The notes: generated by a model not told the origin, from the letters alone. DNA of 64,000 bases from Saxidomus purpurata (GCA_022818135.1 JAFMSR010000003.1:9093976-9157975), one strand, 5' to 3'; numbered from the stretch's first letter, positions 25,001 through 37,569 are shown. Program-made: numbers and translations.

Positions 25001-27273
25001 GCTAGCGTGTACTAAATTTAATGATGTGTAATTGCTAGCGTGTACTATATTTAATGATGTCTAATTGCTAGCGTGTACTATCTTTAATGATGTCTAATTG
25101 CTAGCGTGTACTATCTTTAATGATGTCTAATTACTAGCGTGTACCATCTTTAATGATATCTAATTGCTAGTGTGTACTATCTTTAATCATGTCAACTTGC
25201 TATGGTGTACTATCTTTAATGATGTCTAATTGCTAGCGTGTACCATCTTTAACTATTCTGAAGATGTCTAGTTGTTGATAGGCACTGTTTTAATGATGTC
25301 TAGGTAATGACCTGTATTATCTTTGCTGATGTCTATGTGCTGTTGGGAATTATCTTTGATGCTATATTTGATTATGTGTAAGTGCTTGCCTGTTATATCG
25401 TGGATGTTGTCTAGGTGTTTGCGTAAATTATCTTTAATAATATCTAAGTGTTGGTGTTTTCTATCTTTGATGATGCGTAAGTGCTGCCGTGTACTATCTT
25501 TGATGATGCCTAGGTGTTAGCGTCTACAATCTTTGATGTCGTCTTGGTGCAGCGTGAGTCATCGTTGATAATGTCTTGGTTGTGATGAGAACTATCTTCG
25601 ATAATGTCCAGGTGCTGGCTTGATCTATCTTTGATGCTGTTTATGTGCTTGTGTGAACGTTCTTTGATGTTGCCTTGGTGATGGCGTAAATTATCTTTGA
25701 TAATGTTTAGGTGTTGGTGTGCACTATATTTGAGAATGTATAGGAGCTGGTGTGTACTAAATTTGATGATATGTAAGTGCTGCCGTGTACTATCTTTGAT
25801 GATGTCTAGGTGCTGGTCTAAACTACATTTGATGATGCCTTGGTGCTAGTAAGTACTATGTTTGCTGCTATCTATGTTTTAGCTTGTGCTACCTGTGATC
25901 ATGTTTAAGTGCTGGTGTATAGTATCTGTGATAAAGTATATATGCTGGCATGTAGTATCTTTGACGCTGTCTAGATGCTAGTGTGTACAACTTTGATAAG
26001 GTCTAGGTATGTGACGGTACTTTCTTTGATGATTTCTTTATGCTGGTATGTAATATCTTTGGTGTTGACTCAGTTCTGGTCCGTACTTTGTTTGATGATG
26101 TCTAGATGCTGGTGTGTACTGTCTTTGATGCTGTCTTGATGCTGACGGGTACGGTCTTTGGTCCACGTGCTAGTTGGTACTTTCTTTGAAAATGTCTAGG
26201 TATATCTGTTTTGTTACATTTTGACTTCATAGTAATTCAAAAGGATACGTTTGTTTGTGTTTCACAGGCAACAGTGATTTCAAAGGCAGGGATTTGTGCG
26301 AAATAATATTTGAGTTTGAAGATGATATCATTAAAGGAGTTCCCATGACGAAGATTGAAACAGGAAAAGATAATCCAGGTACTGCTAGGACTAAGTCATA
26401 TAGATATTAAAATATTAAAATTTGTTAATGAACTTAGATTCTAAAGATACCGGAGAGTGTAACATTCATACACATATTATACACATATTATACATATAAT
26501 TTACGCGACGCTTATCGACTTGGGGTATGTCGATTTTTCGAGTGAAAATTCCAAAAAGAGTTGTTCACTTTGAATCAATGAACAATAGAAGGTACAAAAA
26601 GCAAATGCTTGAAATCGAAAACAATCGTACAGTTAGAACAATAGGATTATTTACAATCATTACCCCACCATTCTTCCCGGTTTGCTTCGTACAAAACAAT
26701 GATTTTTATGTTGTTGCACCTACCACATACTGTGTATGATGTAACTAGGCCTGTTGCGTATGTAGATTGATTTTAGTTTAGTTTAGTCCAAAAAGGGACC
26801 ATACTTTTATTTTGCATCAAAGTTTCCAGTGGCTGCGAATAATGTTTTAAAACTCCATCCTTATTTTAAATACCTAGGGAGGTATGAAAACTAAAGTATC
26901 TCCAATTTCTGCGAAAGGTATTTGGAGCTGAACATAATCAGCACCCTTCTTTTCGGGTTACGCAAATAATTGATGATATTTGACTATGTTACTCAAAATA
27001 CACTACTGAAGATTGTTTGTATAGCTTCATGTCCTCACGCAATGTATTTTACTTCTTATAGAAATACTTGACACAGTGTCTGATGATTATGATGTAGATA
27101 TGACCATAGAGGAGAGGAGGTGTAAGGTATGCGCGGACAACAAAACGGATATCTTATCGTTGGCTTATCACCATGTGATCAGCTGTCCTCAGTGTGCTCC
27201 GCTATTGATGTTTGCAACATACCCTTTGTATGGACACATGTGGTATCGGCCAAGCTCCTTAGTCAGCATGTGA
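22030..27273 (+). CDS. IAP-3: divergent BIR/UBA/half-RING protein or young pseudogene
   Basis: Proposed exons are 22030-22132, 23628-23794, 24529-24637, 26268-26378 and 27062-27273, giving 233 residues, with the same phase series as IAP-2. Exon 1 ends in GVNVGYVYNAG, the counterpart of LVEAGLVYTG. Exon 2 keeps CLMC and a His but lacks the last BIR cysteine, so the BIR is eroded. Exon 3 is UBA-like (AAARSCLETGYSEDMVLNAV). Exon 4 is the acidic linker (FKGRDLCEIIFEF). Exon 5 is RING-like, with CKVC, AYHH and CPQC, but ends TYPLYGH, with Tyr at C3 and where the last two cysteines should be. No premature stops or splice-phase breaks are seen, which argues against a dead gene. The helical exon of IAP-2 has no counterpart. 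Long tandem repeats fill introns 2 and 3. An exon at 21045-21183 could replace or precede exon 1. Confidence 0.62.
22307..22894. mobile_element. Foldback element with arms of about 220-240 bp
   Basis: The left arm 22307-22548 (starting ggaagggtatttaagtaaat) and the right arm 22675-22894 are inverted copies with a spacer of about 125 bp. Arms share landmarks such as caattgatttgtgcctactt and its complement. It lies in intron 1 of IAP-3. No clear target duplication was found and no transposase is encoded. Confidence 0.8.
23842..24215. repeat. Minisatellite built on agttctataatacagg
   Basis: About 15-16 imperfect copies of a unit of about 22-24 bp (tatagttctataatacagga/g). It lies in the IAP-3 intron between the eroded BIR exon and the UBA exon. 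It is not coding. Confidence 0.85.
24779..26195. repeat. 33-bp satellite-like array with a homogeneous head and a diverged tail
   Basis: The unit is 33 bp (contains atctttaatgatgtctaatt and gctagcgtgta). The copies from 24779 to about 25140 are nearly identical, and those from about 25250 to 26195 are increasingly diverged in sequence and length (gatgatgtctaggtgctggt forms). It lies inside an IAP-3 intron. Open frames within it are periodic artefacts. Confidence 0.88.
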
Positions 27274-27514
27274 AAAGGAATATAAAATCTATTGATGGGG
27301 TCTTGCTAGTATAAATCTCTAGGACAAATATGTCCAAATTTATGTAAATTCACGACATATGCAAATGTTTGATTAATTTTCTGTTTTCTTATTAAATTCT
27401 AAATTTGTGTCCTTACCCTCGCTACGAAAAAAAGATAAATCATTGTCTATAATTTAAGGTAGAGTCTAACAAACACTATAATTAGTTCGCCAAGATAATG
27501 TCAATATGTTTAGA

Positions 27515-28100
27515 GAATATGTAAACCTAAACATTTTAAAAAGGTCTTTTAAACGTCAAAACAAATCAAACAAAACAAATGATGATGCTCATGATTACAA
27601 AAAGAAAGATGTCACTAAATGTAATAAAAATTCTTACCTGTCTTCAATTTTGAACAAGACTTACAGCTAGGGATAACCCCCTTTACCCAAAAACATCATT
27701 TAATTTTACACTGTTCCCTGCTTTAGGGAACTGTAATATATATTTGAAAACATTATTTGTAACAATTTTATGACCATTATTGTATGATTAGGGGGTATAA
27801 CTTTCTTCCTTTCACAACACCTGGAATAGCACTAGAGTAATTTGAAAACAGGTATCAGAAATGTGTGACACGCTTTTCCTCAAGCAGGGAATAGTGTAAA
27901 AAATGAACGAAATGTTTGGGTATAGGGCGCTACCCCTAGTTGCAAGCCTTGTTAAAAATTGATGACAGATAAGATATTTTATTACATGTATATTTATTGT
28001 CCTCTTCCTTTTTGTAACACCACCATTTGTTTTGTTTGATTTGCTGAGAGTTTGAAAAGACCTTTCCAAATACAAATGTATATAGGTTTACATACTTCTA
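27515..28100. mobile_element. Foldback element with arms of about 210 bp
   Basis: The left arm (about 27515-27733) and right arm (about 27883-28100) are inverted, imperfect copies. Both contain aaatcaaacaaaacaaatg and a cccaaa-acat block in inverse order. The central spacer is about 150 bp. No protein is encoded, and the ends were not resolved to the base. Confidence 0.75.
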
Positions 28101-29580
28101 CATACTTTGAAACAGAGGTTTTGGCGAATGAGATTCTAGTTTTTGTCAGGCGCTATCTTTAACCTTATAGTTGTTCTCTAGCCTTTACTACAAGTTCTTT
28201 CGGGGGAAATGTTGAAAATACTTGATATATTCGCATTTCTCTATTTTTATTTTACGAAGGAGGCTCATTAACATTTTGGTAGAGAAAATGGTGCAACTGT
28301 GGGCATATGTAAGAAAGGGTAAATGAATAACACGATTATGAAAATTAAATAGAGCTGTTGATCGAGATAAAAGAGCATTCTATTTGTACCTTCATGATGC
28401 ATCATAATCATGGCTCTAAACAACAGACTTCAAGACAAATTCTTGTATAGTTTGAAGAAAAGTAATAGTTTTCTTGTTTTCAACCAGATAAAGTTTAACA
28501 CTTTTAGCATTTAAGCAGTCTTTTGTTTATATGTACTGTGAACTATTGTGATCATGTTCTATGCGTCATTAGTCTATCAAAAAACACAACGTCGATTTCT
28601 TAATCTAATTGAACACAACTTGTATGTCAAAAATCTTTTTTTCATCAACTGCTAAGACTAGAGTCAGTGCACCTGACATGCTTGGAAATTGACAACTCAT
28701 TTCCTCAGCTCCGAGTCTTTGTCAAACTTTATACGGTTTACTTTACATCATTGAAAGTTAAGTTTATACTAATTTATTTATTCTCGATTGCGAAACAAGT
28801 TCTTACAACTTATATTAATCGCTCTCGAGACTCATTCCAGATGGAATCAACCTCGAACAGAGAGAGGCAATGTGGATTTAATTGTGTCTTGCCTAAGGAC
28901 ACTACCGACATGGCGATGGTAGGGATCGAACCCGGGGCTCTTCGATCCTGAGACGGCTCATTGAAAGTTCACGAATCTATTCTTGAACTTCCTAGGTCCA
29001 ACATACCTCTTGAACAGAATCAATAACATATGTTTTGTGTGCAACATGGAGCTTTTAGTCCGTTTTTGTATTGGTTTTTAACTCCAAAAATACCTTTATA
29101 GTTCCAAGCTTGATTTTATGGTTCTTACTGTTTGCAAGCTGGTTGCATATGTATGGCCAGTAGATACTCTCTATTGATAAGTCAGTTCAACATATTGCAC
29201 ATGAGATTTGTGCTTTATGCATATTCTTTATACAGGGTCGCCACAATGTTACTGTATATGAAGCAAAGGTAACCGTTGGAAAGAAACCATATGCAATATA
29301 ACAATGTGTTGCATAATATCATAACTATACAATGCACACTGCGGATTGACGATTTTGTGACAATGTTCCAGACTATAGTTATATGCCCCAATTGCATCAC
29401 CGATTTTATGAAAGAAGCGTAGATAAAATCCTAGATATGTCATTCGTGTCTGACCGGACAAAACGAATCCAATTACATGTTGTACGAGCTACAGGTGTAT
29501 CTTGTTTATTCCGGGGCTGCTAGAATGTTTTTCATATAACGTTTAACCATTTAAATGACATAAGAAATAACTGGAGGCTA
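28101..29580. other. Intergenic stretch with one tRNA-derived repeat fragment
   Basis: Near 28890-28955 the sequence gtagggatcgaacccgggg is a minus-strand B-box-like motif of the kind found in tRNA-derived SINEs. No gene or splice-consistent exon was recognised in the rest. Confidence 0.45.
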
Positions 29581-30010
29581 TAATTAAAGGTTTTGTTTCG
29601 CTATTTAAGCAATTTAATAGCGCACACTCTTCTGGTAAAAAATCGAGTTAATTCATTAAATATTCAGGTAAAATTAATTGCATACAGAAGTTTCAAAACT
29701 GTTTCGTCATTTTATACATTTACTTTAAAGTTTCGTTTATATAATGTAAATACTGACCACATATGATATAATTGAGGAAGCCTTAAAAATAATGAAATGA
29801 AATAAATTCCAATACTAAATCATTGATATATTGCATCCTGACCCTCAAAAAACCTGTTTACATTTTTTTTATTTCAGATAACAGATGAATGTCTAAATAT
29901 AGACCGACATGGAAAATTCCGTTTCTATTTTAAGTACATGACCTTCTAGCTGATTTTCCGAAAATACCGAAAATAAGACCCGTAATATCTATATTTAGAT
30001 CATACTTTCC
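29580..30010. repeat. Dispersed repeat shared with the peptide-gene introns
   Basis: This stretch matches about 44170-44540 and 58040-58400 (landmarks attcattaaatattcaggta and aagtttcgtttatata). The homologous pieces lie in intron 2 of both peptide genes, but no cysteine exon is present beside this copy. It is therefore an independent repeat copy, not a third gene. Confidence 0.7.
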
Positions 30011-30030
30011 CAGCACCATTTGTTTCTGTA

Positions 30031-30666
30031 AAGGCCCATCTACACAGTAGACCTTGATGTATAAACCCACGGAATACGTTTTTGAGGGGGGTAAATAATG
30101 ACCCTATACACAGTAAATCATGGTTCATGCAACATATCTTAATTATTTTAAAAAAAAAGTATTTCGCACATAGGAAACTTTAAAATCTTCATAATATATG
30201 TTTGTTTTGTAAAAACTAATGTTGCTAGTAGGGATAATATTTATAGAAAGACAATGTGTGCGATCCTGCACAGCCAAGAAAGATAAACTTTATTTATATC
30301 ATGTACTATTTTTTATTCACAAAATAATTTAAATATCTAACTAATTTCATAGTCAATATAAAAACAAGAAATGTTTTTTCTGCATTGTTTTATTCAATTT
30401 CAACCTATTTTGTCTGTATTTCCACCGTAATTATAATCTCTCTCACACTGCTCTGGAATTTTAATCTAATTAGGGCGCTGTCACCTGGGTAATAAATAAA
30501 ACCTCTGTGTGGGGTCCGTACAGCAAGGTTTAGCGGATAGGACTTTCTCTATCCGAAAAATGGAGTATACATTTCAGGAAAAACGTACGTTTGACCAATC
30601 TACACAGTAAACTTTGATTTATAGATCAAAATGTATAAAGCAAGGTTCACTGTGTAGATGGCCCTT
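30031..30666. mobile_element. TIR MITE, copy 1 of the aaggcccatctacacag family
   Basis: Starts aaggcccatctacacagta and ends with the inverted form tgtgtagatggccctt. A second copy at 47076-47758 is similar throughout (for example tggggtc-gtacagcaaggtt and ttagggcgctgtcacctggg). At about 640 bp and without a transposase it is a MITE. An internal ctacacagtaaacttt motif repeats the terminal sequence. Confidence 0.82.
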
Positions 30667-31620
30667 AAGGCACCTTCTAGATAAAGCCTCCGATTGGCTG
30701 AAATGCAGCACTATTTGTAATTTAAAGTTATTGTGCAATCAGCGAACAATATTACATCAAACCAATTGCACATTAAAAGAAGATTTTACTTTGATTTTAT
30801 TGAACTGTTTTGATTACAAAAATAATGCGTAAAAGTGTCTTAAACACATCATCTAAGGGCACATCTGTATCTGTAATAACAAATTCACCGAACATTTTAA
30901 AACTAGACTCTAGCAGACAGTAAACAGCATGTGTTTCAACAAATACAAGTAAACCACATGTTTAAAGGAAATACTATAAGTAAAGGTTTGATAAAGTTTA
31001 AAAAGCAGCTACTGTTTTTTTTAGGTTTGAAAGCATATCAGTAATTTTTCTAACACCATTCGGTTTATATCTTCACAACCATGAACCCAACTGTCTTGAA
31101 ATTTTCTTCGAAAATGTGTACTATTGTGCTCTGAAATGTAGAGTGCTAGAGCATAATGGTGTAAAATATTTACTTAGATTATTAACATTTTCTTACACAC
31201 ATTAAATTTTACCACACCTTTATTCAAAATTACACTATACCAAACCGCATAGATCATTAGACAATGGCAATACCAAATATCTAAATTATGGGGACTGTTG
31301 ATTTTGGCAAACATATTTTCTTTTAGTTACCAAGGCAATCAGAGTTATGATAAGAATGGAAGTTTTGGAACTTATTGTAAGTAGGCCATCCAAGGTCATT
31401 GTATACCAAGTTTCTTCTACTTCCATTCTGATAATCTAAAGGAAACGAGGTCATAGAATAGTGTCAGTGAATGATCATAGTTGCTAATTGTAAGCTCGGG
31501 TGCATAGTACAATAAGAGTTTTTAGAAAATCTTTGTGTTTGCACGATATCAAAACATCAAACATATAATTAGGCAACAGTACAGAAATGTCAAGTGTTGT
31601 AGATTACGTTCAATGACTTA
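30667..31620. other. Intergenic stretch with repeat fragments
   Basis: No gene recognised. A piece at about 31255-31400 (accaaatatctaaattatgg, taccaaggcaatcagagtt) resembles the core of the pearl-like element at 6.4-9.4 kb. Confidence 0.45.
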
Positions 31621-31621
31621 C

Positions 31622-31771
31622 AACGTACACTGCTTAGTATGGTCGGCTCTCATTGCATTCTGGTAGGTGACAATGTACACTGCTTAGTATGGCTGGCTCT
31701 CATTGCATTCTGGTAGGTGACAATATACACTGTTCAGTATGGCTGGCTCTCGGTTCATTCTGGCAGGAGTA
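31622..31771. repeat. Three tandem copies of a 50-bp unit
   Basis: Three adjacent copies of a unit containing tacactgcttagtatggctg and gcattctggtaggtga. The third copy is the most diverged. An open frame starting inside the array (31689) is repeat-derived. Confidence 0.8.
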
Positions 31772-31859
31772 CTACTGGCAGGAATCGATATTCCAGTATT
31801 TTAGGACTAAGATAGAACTAGAGGTGTCCGCAAGACTCTCTAAGTATAAACTAGAGAGC

Positions 31860-32690
31860 TGTAACCATAAAAAAGTCAAATGTTATCTATGTTTACTTAT
31901 TTGTTTAATGGCCCTGAACACTATTGGTAAGTTTCAAATAACTCCCATTAGTGGTTACTGAAGTATGTGCATGATCATAGTACCTTGCACGCAAAACTTT
32001 AACCAAAGTTTCTAATTTCAAGATTTCCAAATAATGGCTATAATTTTAAACAAATTCATACAAGAGTTATCTAAATTGAATGTCAGACACCCTGGTGACT
32101 TTAATGAACTTTCAAATCAATCCAATTAGCGGTTACTTAAATATGTATTGCATGCAAAACTTTCAACAATGGCCATAATTTGTAATTAATTCAGTCAAGA
32201 GTAATCTAACTTGATTGTTTGAGACCTCTGAACATTGTAAAGATGTTTCATATCAATTTCAGCAATGGTAACTTAGAGATGTACCTGATAGTAGATTGCA
32301 CATAAAAATGTTACAAAATTCAGCTTGCATGCAAAACTTTAACCAAACTTTCTAAGTTCAACAAAGGCAATAATTTGTAATAAATTCAGTCAGGAGTCTT
32401 AACCTGATTGTTTGATACCCCTTAATACTACATTGAAGTTTTAAATCAATCCAATGAGTGGTTACTGCGATATGTGCATAATAGTACCTTGCATAGAAAC
32501 TTTTACCAAATATTCTACGTCAAACAAGGGCCATAATTTGAATTAAATTCATACAAGAGTTATCTAAAAGGAGGGTCTGACACCAATTAAAACTTTAATG
32601 AAGTTTCAACTCAATCCTATAGGTGGTTACTGAGATATGTCTATGATATTACCTTGCATGTAAAACCGACGCAAACGTGACTGTAATAGC
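31860..32690. repeat. Degenerate tandem array, units of about 150 bp
   Basis: Recurring blocks of ttgcatgcaaaactttaacc, ggccataatttgtaat, ttcagtcaagagtaatct and atcaatccaatgagtggtta follow one another about five times. It is a typical mollusc-style interspersed tandem repeat and is not coding. Confidence 0.75.
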
Positions 32691-34210
32691 CCTTCGAATA
32701 GTCGAGCTAAAAAGTACCTTACAAGTTTGAGTAATTTTTAAAGGACGAATTAGGGTATATAAAAACTTAAATCTATAAAACAACTGAAAGTGCTAAAAGA
32801 GACTGCAGCAGGTGTGATATGAACACTCCTGATACAAAACTATCGTTATTATTCATATGTCAAAACGTTTGCTTATAAACATGCAAGTCATATCAGTAGA
32901 ATAATTTTGCAATCAGCATTTTGTTCATAAGAAATCACTTCCAATTTGCTAAAATCTTGGTAAAGGAACAACACAAGTATGACATTTTAGAATCAATTTT
33001 TACGTTTTATTGACCTGAACAAGCACCAATAAAGCGAATATGTGCAAACAATAATAAGACAAAGTTGTATACTAACAACGTAAATCCTAAGCATATATGA
33101 ACATCAACTACAAATTCATTAAAACGATAAATAGCATCGCTTGTGGTAAATGTTTATGTTATATGTAAATCAATGACATAGCTACGAAAAATGACAGATT
33201 GTTGCAATGTAGCATACAAAAGTAAACACCAAAGTGACTAGACGAAAGAAATACGGTAACTGCGTAAAACCCCTTGGTGAATTCATTCAAGCATGACTTA
33301 TTTGACTGTTTCATCAAACATATCTCGGTTAAGGTTAGCATCACATTCCTACAACATTATTTTAATGACTTCAGTACCTTTTTGTGTGGATGAAGTGGAA
33401 GTCAACTAAACACTGGGTTAACCTTGGACAAAAATTCAGGTCCGTTGCTTGATGTGGCAAATATCATAAGAAATATTTAGCAGGAACATAAATGTCTTAC
33501 AAAATTTGCTTCAGAATTAATTCACTCAGTTCCGTTAAGAAACATAAAATTTTAGCTAAATATTGAAAGGACACCTTCGTGTAATGTCCACTACATCTAC
33601 ATAAGAGCAAGATTTATATGTTATTTACATCACCTTAAATTACTTACAGCATGATGTACATACTTTTTGTTGGTAGATAGGATATGATCATGCATCATTC
33701 CTTTGTATTTCTCTTGCTACAAAACCACTCTGTCAGCGTTAATAAAATATTTGGAAAACAAAAACTGTAGGTAAACCATATAATTATATTTCAACAAGCT
33801 TGTTCTCATGAAAATTCATGTTTACAATTCCCTTATGTCTTCGTATACTCAATTGATACAATAACATACAAGTAAAGAGACAAATCTGAGTTCTGGAAAC
33901 AAATGGTACATCTATAATGCTCACTCTGTTCCTTAACCCCAAGCTGTGTATTCAACATGTCGATTATATGTACAAATGTTAACAGGGCAAGTCTTAAACA
34001 AATAAAAATTTAACTAGATAATGAAATAGCATTACATCAATGATATAACTGTTAAACAACAACAACAAAAAGTTATGTATATTATTAATAATCATCTGTA
34101 AATAAAAAGAAAACTTACTAAACTATAAACTATGACGCAACAAAAACGCGAAAAATTATATCATTTTTAAACAATATCTACACTATCTTATTCTATTGCT
34201 CTATATGCGG
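32691..34210. other. Intergenic stretch downstream of IAP-4, nothing recognised
   Basis: A+T-rich DNA without exons I can support. It presumably includes the IAP-4 3' UTR at its right end, although no AATAAA close to the stop was found. Confidence 0.45.
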
Positions 34211-37053
34211 TTAAAACTGACGTCCACTGAGCACCGAATAACAGTTGTCACAAGTGACAAGGTGATGATATGCAATAAATGTGAAATAGTCTAGACTAGC
34301 CATACACATTCTACAGCCCTGATTCTGTTTAAGAGTTTCATTTCTTTGTATAACACTTTCAGAAGACCCTGAAACACATGTTTAAAGCAAGCATGATGAA
34401 ATCCTGGTACAGCTTGAAATAACATATTATATCAAGTATGACATGATAACATCACCTGTCATTAACACATTTATTAAATCAAAAGTCTTACCTTACATGG
34501 ATCGGTATATGTCTTGGGGTCACACTCGTGTTAAGACAATGTAATAACATTAACAACAGAACATTCGAACAGCAGTACATGAGTACTTTAATGTATACAA
34601 CACGTAAATGCATTCAATGTCTGCGTATTATAACTGACACTCCATGTAAGAATGGAAATTTCAACATTTTTTTTCAAACATTATTGTATGACGTCATGAC
34701 ACTAATAAGTTTGTCAAAGATCAGGACCAAGGTAAATAATAGTCAAACCTAAGACATTACTGCAAATTGAAATGGAAATTAATAAATTTGAAAAATAGGG
34801 TACAACTGGTAGGATATTAGGACGCAAAGATCATAATCTATGAACTTCTACAAACAATTCTGAAAGTCTAACTAATTATACATCGATACAATTTCAAATT
34901 GCAAAACCATTTCGTACTATGAGCATGATAATTTCGCAATAAGGTTATTTCACAAATCATCATACACATATCTCTGAAACCTTGATATACTCAAAACGAT
35001 ACCGAAACAAAACTGTCTTATAATATGATCGAATAAATAAAATTTGAAACTTACCTGCACTCGGCATGCCCTCTAAACTTGCCTCAAGTCTTGGACAATC
35101 TGTTGCATCGTCACATTCGGACGTGTTGCCTTCGTTTTCCTCCATTTCAAACAAAAGCTCACACAAGTCTTTGCCTTTGAAATTACTTGTGCCTGAAATT
35201 TATCAGGCATCATAAATAAATTCTGATATGATATGGATCTATTGTCATTGCAGATAGCATGTGACTGTGTAGTAGGATAGAAATGCTCAAATATAAATAA
35301 TCATACACTGTAAGATGTTTTCCTAATACTCAATACCATGACAATGACCTATATTTGCTAAATAAATTCAAAAAATATCTTTTGTTTTTTGGCCAAGTAT
35401 ATAAGTTACAAATGTAAAATAATGATAAAGGAAATATCAGTTACATACCATTTCTCTGTTCAAAAATCCTTATTGCCGTTTCAACTTTTTCTCTTGGAAA
35501 CCCCATTTCCAAACAGCTCTGAGCTGCAACACTTACACTTTGATTTGTTCCCTACAAAAAATAATACCATTCAATTGAATTTCAGTATTATATTTGACTT
35601 TAAACACATGTTGCTCAGACATAACGAAAATTGAAACAGATCGAATTAAATTCTTACATTCAAAGATTCAATTAAAGTCCCATTTGCACTTTAGTTACTT
35701 ATTAGTTTACATTTACAGAATGATAGAACTATGTTCTATTTAGTATAAAACAATGTTGACGTATTATTTCTTTCGTATTTTTGTCACTTCCTCACATTTT
35801 TTATTTCAAGAAATGCTGCCCTATATTTATAGTATGTATATTCGATTTAAAAAGCAATGTTATGAATTAGAATATCTTTTGAAGAAATAACAATCAGTTT
35901 AGCCGGTAAGATATCTTCCTTGGTAATGTAAGAGCTACAAGTAATCTACTGAGACTTTAAATCTATGTTTTAGTTATAAAATTTCTAAAAACTAGAAATT
36001 ATCAAAAAGGAGCAAACTATAAGAATGACTTTCAACTTTCGCAAAAGACTAACATTTAATTACTTCCTTATTGCGTTCCTTTCCACCATGCTCTTAAAGT
36101 TTTTATTTTATTCGTGTCGGAAAAGATGAGGCGTGGAGTTTCGGTCTTTAACTGTTGCGTACCAACACAAGCCACACAACCGATCATGTGTAGAGTATGT
36201 ACATGCCCAGGAGTCTTCCGGTTGACAATCACTAGCTCTTGCTATAAGATTATAATCATGTGATAAGGGACAAATACGCGATTATATTTGTTCTTTACGT
36301 TCTGTAGGCGTCTTTGTAAAAATGATGTATATTCTGCAACATCAGGTGAGAGTTTAGCTTCATCAAATATGATTTAAAAACGAAGTCTCAACAGTTACTA
36401 GGAAGACAAAACATACATGTAACATGGGTTCATCACTCCTTTGTTTATCCGAGCGATTAGGAGTCCCGAGAGTGCACATTGGATCCCGAAACGGCTCCGC
36501 TCCTGCAAAAAATCATGTTCTTCTGTTAAAGTATGTGTTTTCTTATCGTTTTCTGCCTCTCATTTTACGAAGAAGTCTATATATTTCGTGGTCCAAGGTA
36601 CAACAACACCCCCTGTGACGTATACCGCTTCTTCGAGAGTTACTTACCTTTGATATATATTTTATACAGAAAGTGAAAGTTTCAGAAATGATAGGTAATC
36701 ATAATTTTATTAACCCATACTTTATCTGTGCCAAATACCTGTGAATTTAAATACTTATACCCGTACATTACATTTACGGATATCGGCATGTCAACAAAGT
36801 TAGAACGATATTCAACTTCCGGGTAGGTCAACTTCCCTCAGCTCTCGAATAAATAGATCTAATATTTACCTGTATATACAAGTCTAGTAGCAACAAGGTC
36901 TCTTTCCTTCATCTGTAGACAGTATGGCCTGGTGTCGGTTGAATTAAGACGTTCTGTGTTACCAGCATATTTGGCATATTTCGGGTTTTCGGCATTTACA
37001 CACCATGTATATTGAGGTTCTACACGGATTCGTGACATAATTATTTTCGTCAA
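34211..37053 (-). CDS. IAP-4: divergent BIR/UBA/half-RING protein or pseudogene
   Basis: Proposed minus-strand exons are 37053-36870, 36502-36399 (tentative), 35551-35449, 35192-35055 and 34368-34211, giving 228 residues, or 223 if the second ATG at 37038 is used. Phases match IAP-2 and IAP-3. Exon 1 ends KERDLVATRLVYTG, matching KHDLVEAGLVYTG. The tentative exon 2 fits in phase but has lost almost every BIR zinc ligand. Exon 3 is UBA-like (AAQSCLEMGFPREKVETAIR). Exon 4 is the acidic linker (FKGKDLCELLFEMEENEG). The last exon has CRMC, IAYHH and CDNC, then stops before the final cysteine pair of a RING. The shared AYHH with IAP-3 suggests common ancestry of a modified RING rather than random decay. 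If the tentative exon is wrong, the true BIR half may be lost altogether. Confidence 0.58.
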
Positions 37054-37059
37054 AAGGGA

Positions 37060-37569
37060 ACTTATACGAGAACCAAAAATATTACATTTGGCGATAGTAT
37101 TGAAAACAGTAAATATTAGAATCCCTTAATTTGAATTGAATTTTATAAAGGTCCGTCCATGAGAGCAAATGTATTATGGCAATATTAGGATCCCAACTTC
37201 TAAACACATCTTATATAGAACATGCATGATGACGCATACATGCTAAATATAGTATCAATCTTAAAATAGAATAAGAAAAACCTTGACGACATTCTTTTTA
37301 TAATTTAGCTTCGTGTCAAATAAATGCGGGTCAAATAAAAATAGAACTGATGACTAATACACATATGACTTGTGTTAATCACACTCCGCCGGATAATGTT
37401 TTGTTTAAAATTTGCAGATGTTCAATTCTGATCTTACTGAAGGTGTTGCACCGGTCATTTTTCCCCTTCTACATTCTATAGTAAATATAATACATGACTT
37501 TTGCATATTTCCTGTGACTTTCACAACAAAATTCAAGCAATCATCTGTCCATGATATTTCTCGTCTTCC
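37060..37569. other. Upstream flank of IAP-4, nothing recognised
   Basis: Possible IAP-4 promoter region. A short match (aaggtccgtcca, near 37147) recurs at 61869, which hints at a dispersed repeat end. No gene seen. Confidence 0.4.

Noticed and set aside
25323..25520. Cys/Leu/Met-rich 65-codon frame
   Set aside because: It lies wholly inside the 33-bp satellite tail, and its periodic composition comes from the repeat.
27129..27314. Alternative frame over the IAP-3 RING exon as evidence of a frameshift
   Set aside because: The main frame runs to a stop without interruption and shares AYHH with IAP-4. The alternative frame lacks the CxxC start and does not restore a RING.
29580..30010. Third copy of the peptide gene
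   Set aside because: Only intron-type repeat sequence is shared; no cysteine exon, middle exon or leader exon was found nearby.
36120..36260. Minus-strand frame with several Cys/His/Trp (…EDSWACTYSTHDRLCGLC…) as the missing BIR half of IAP-4
   Set aside because: The spacing of Cys and His does not fit a BIR, and no phase-compatible splice sites were found. The 36399-36502 exon fits phase better, though it too is uncertain.
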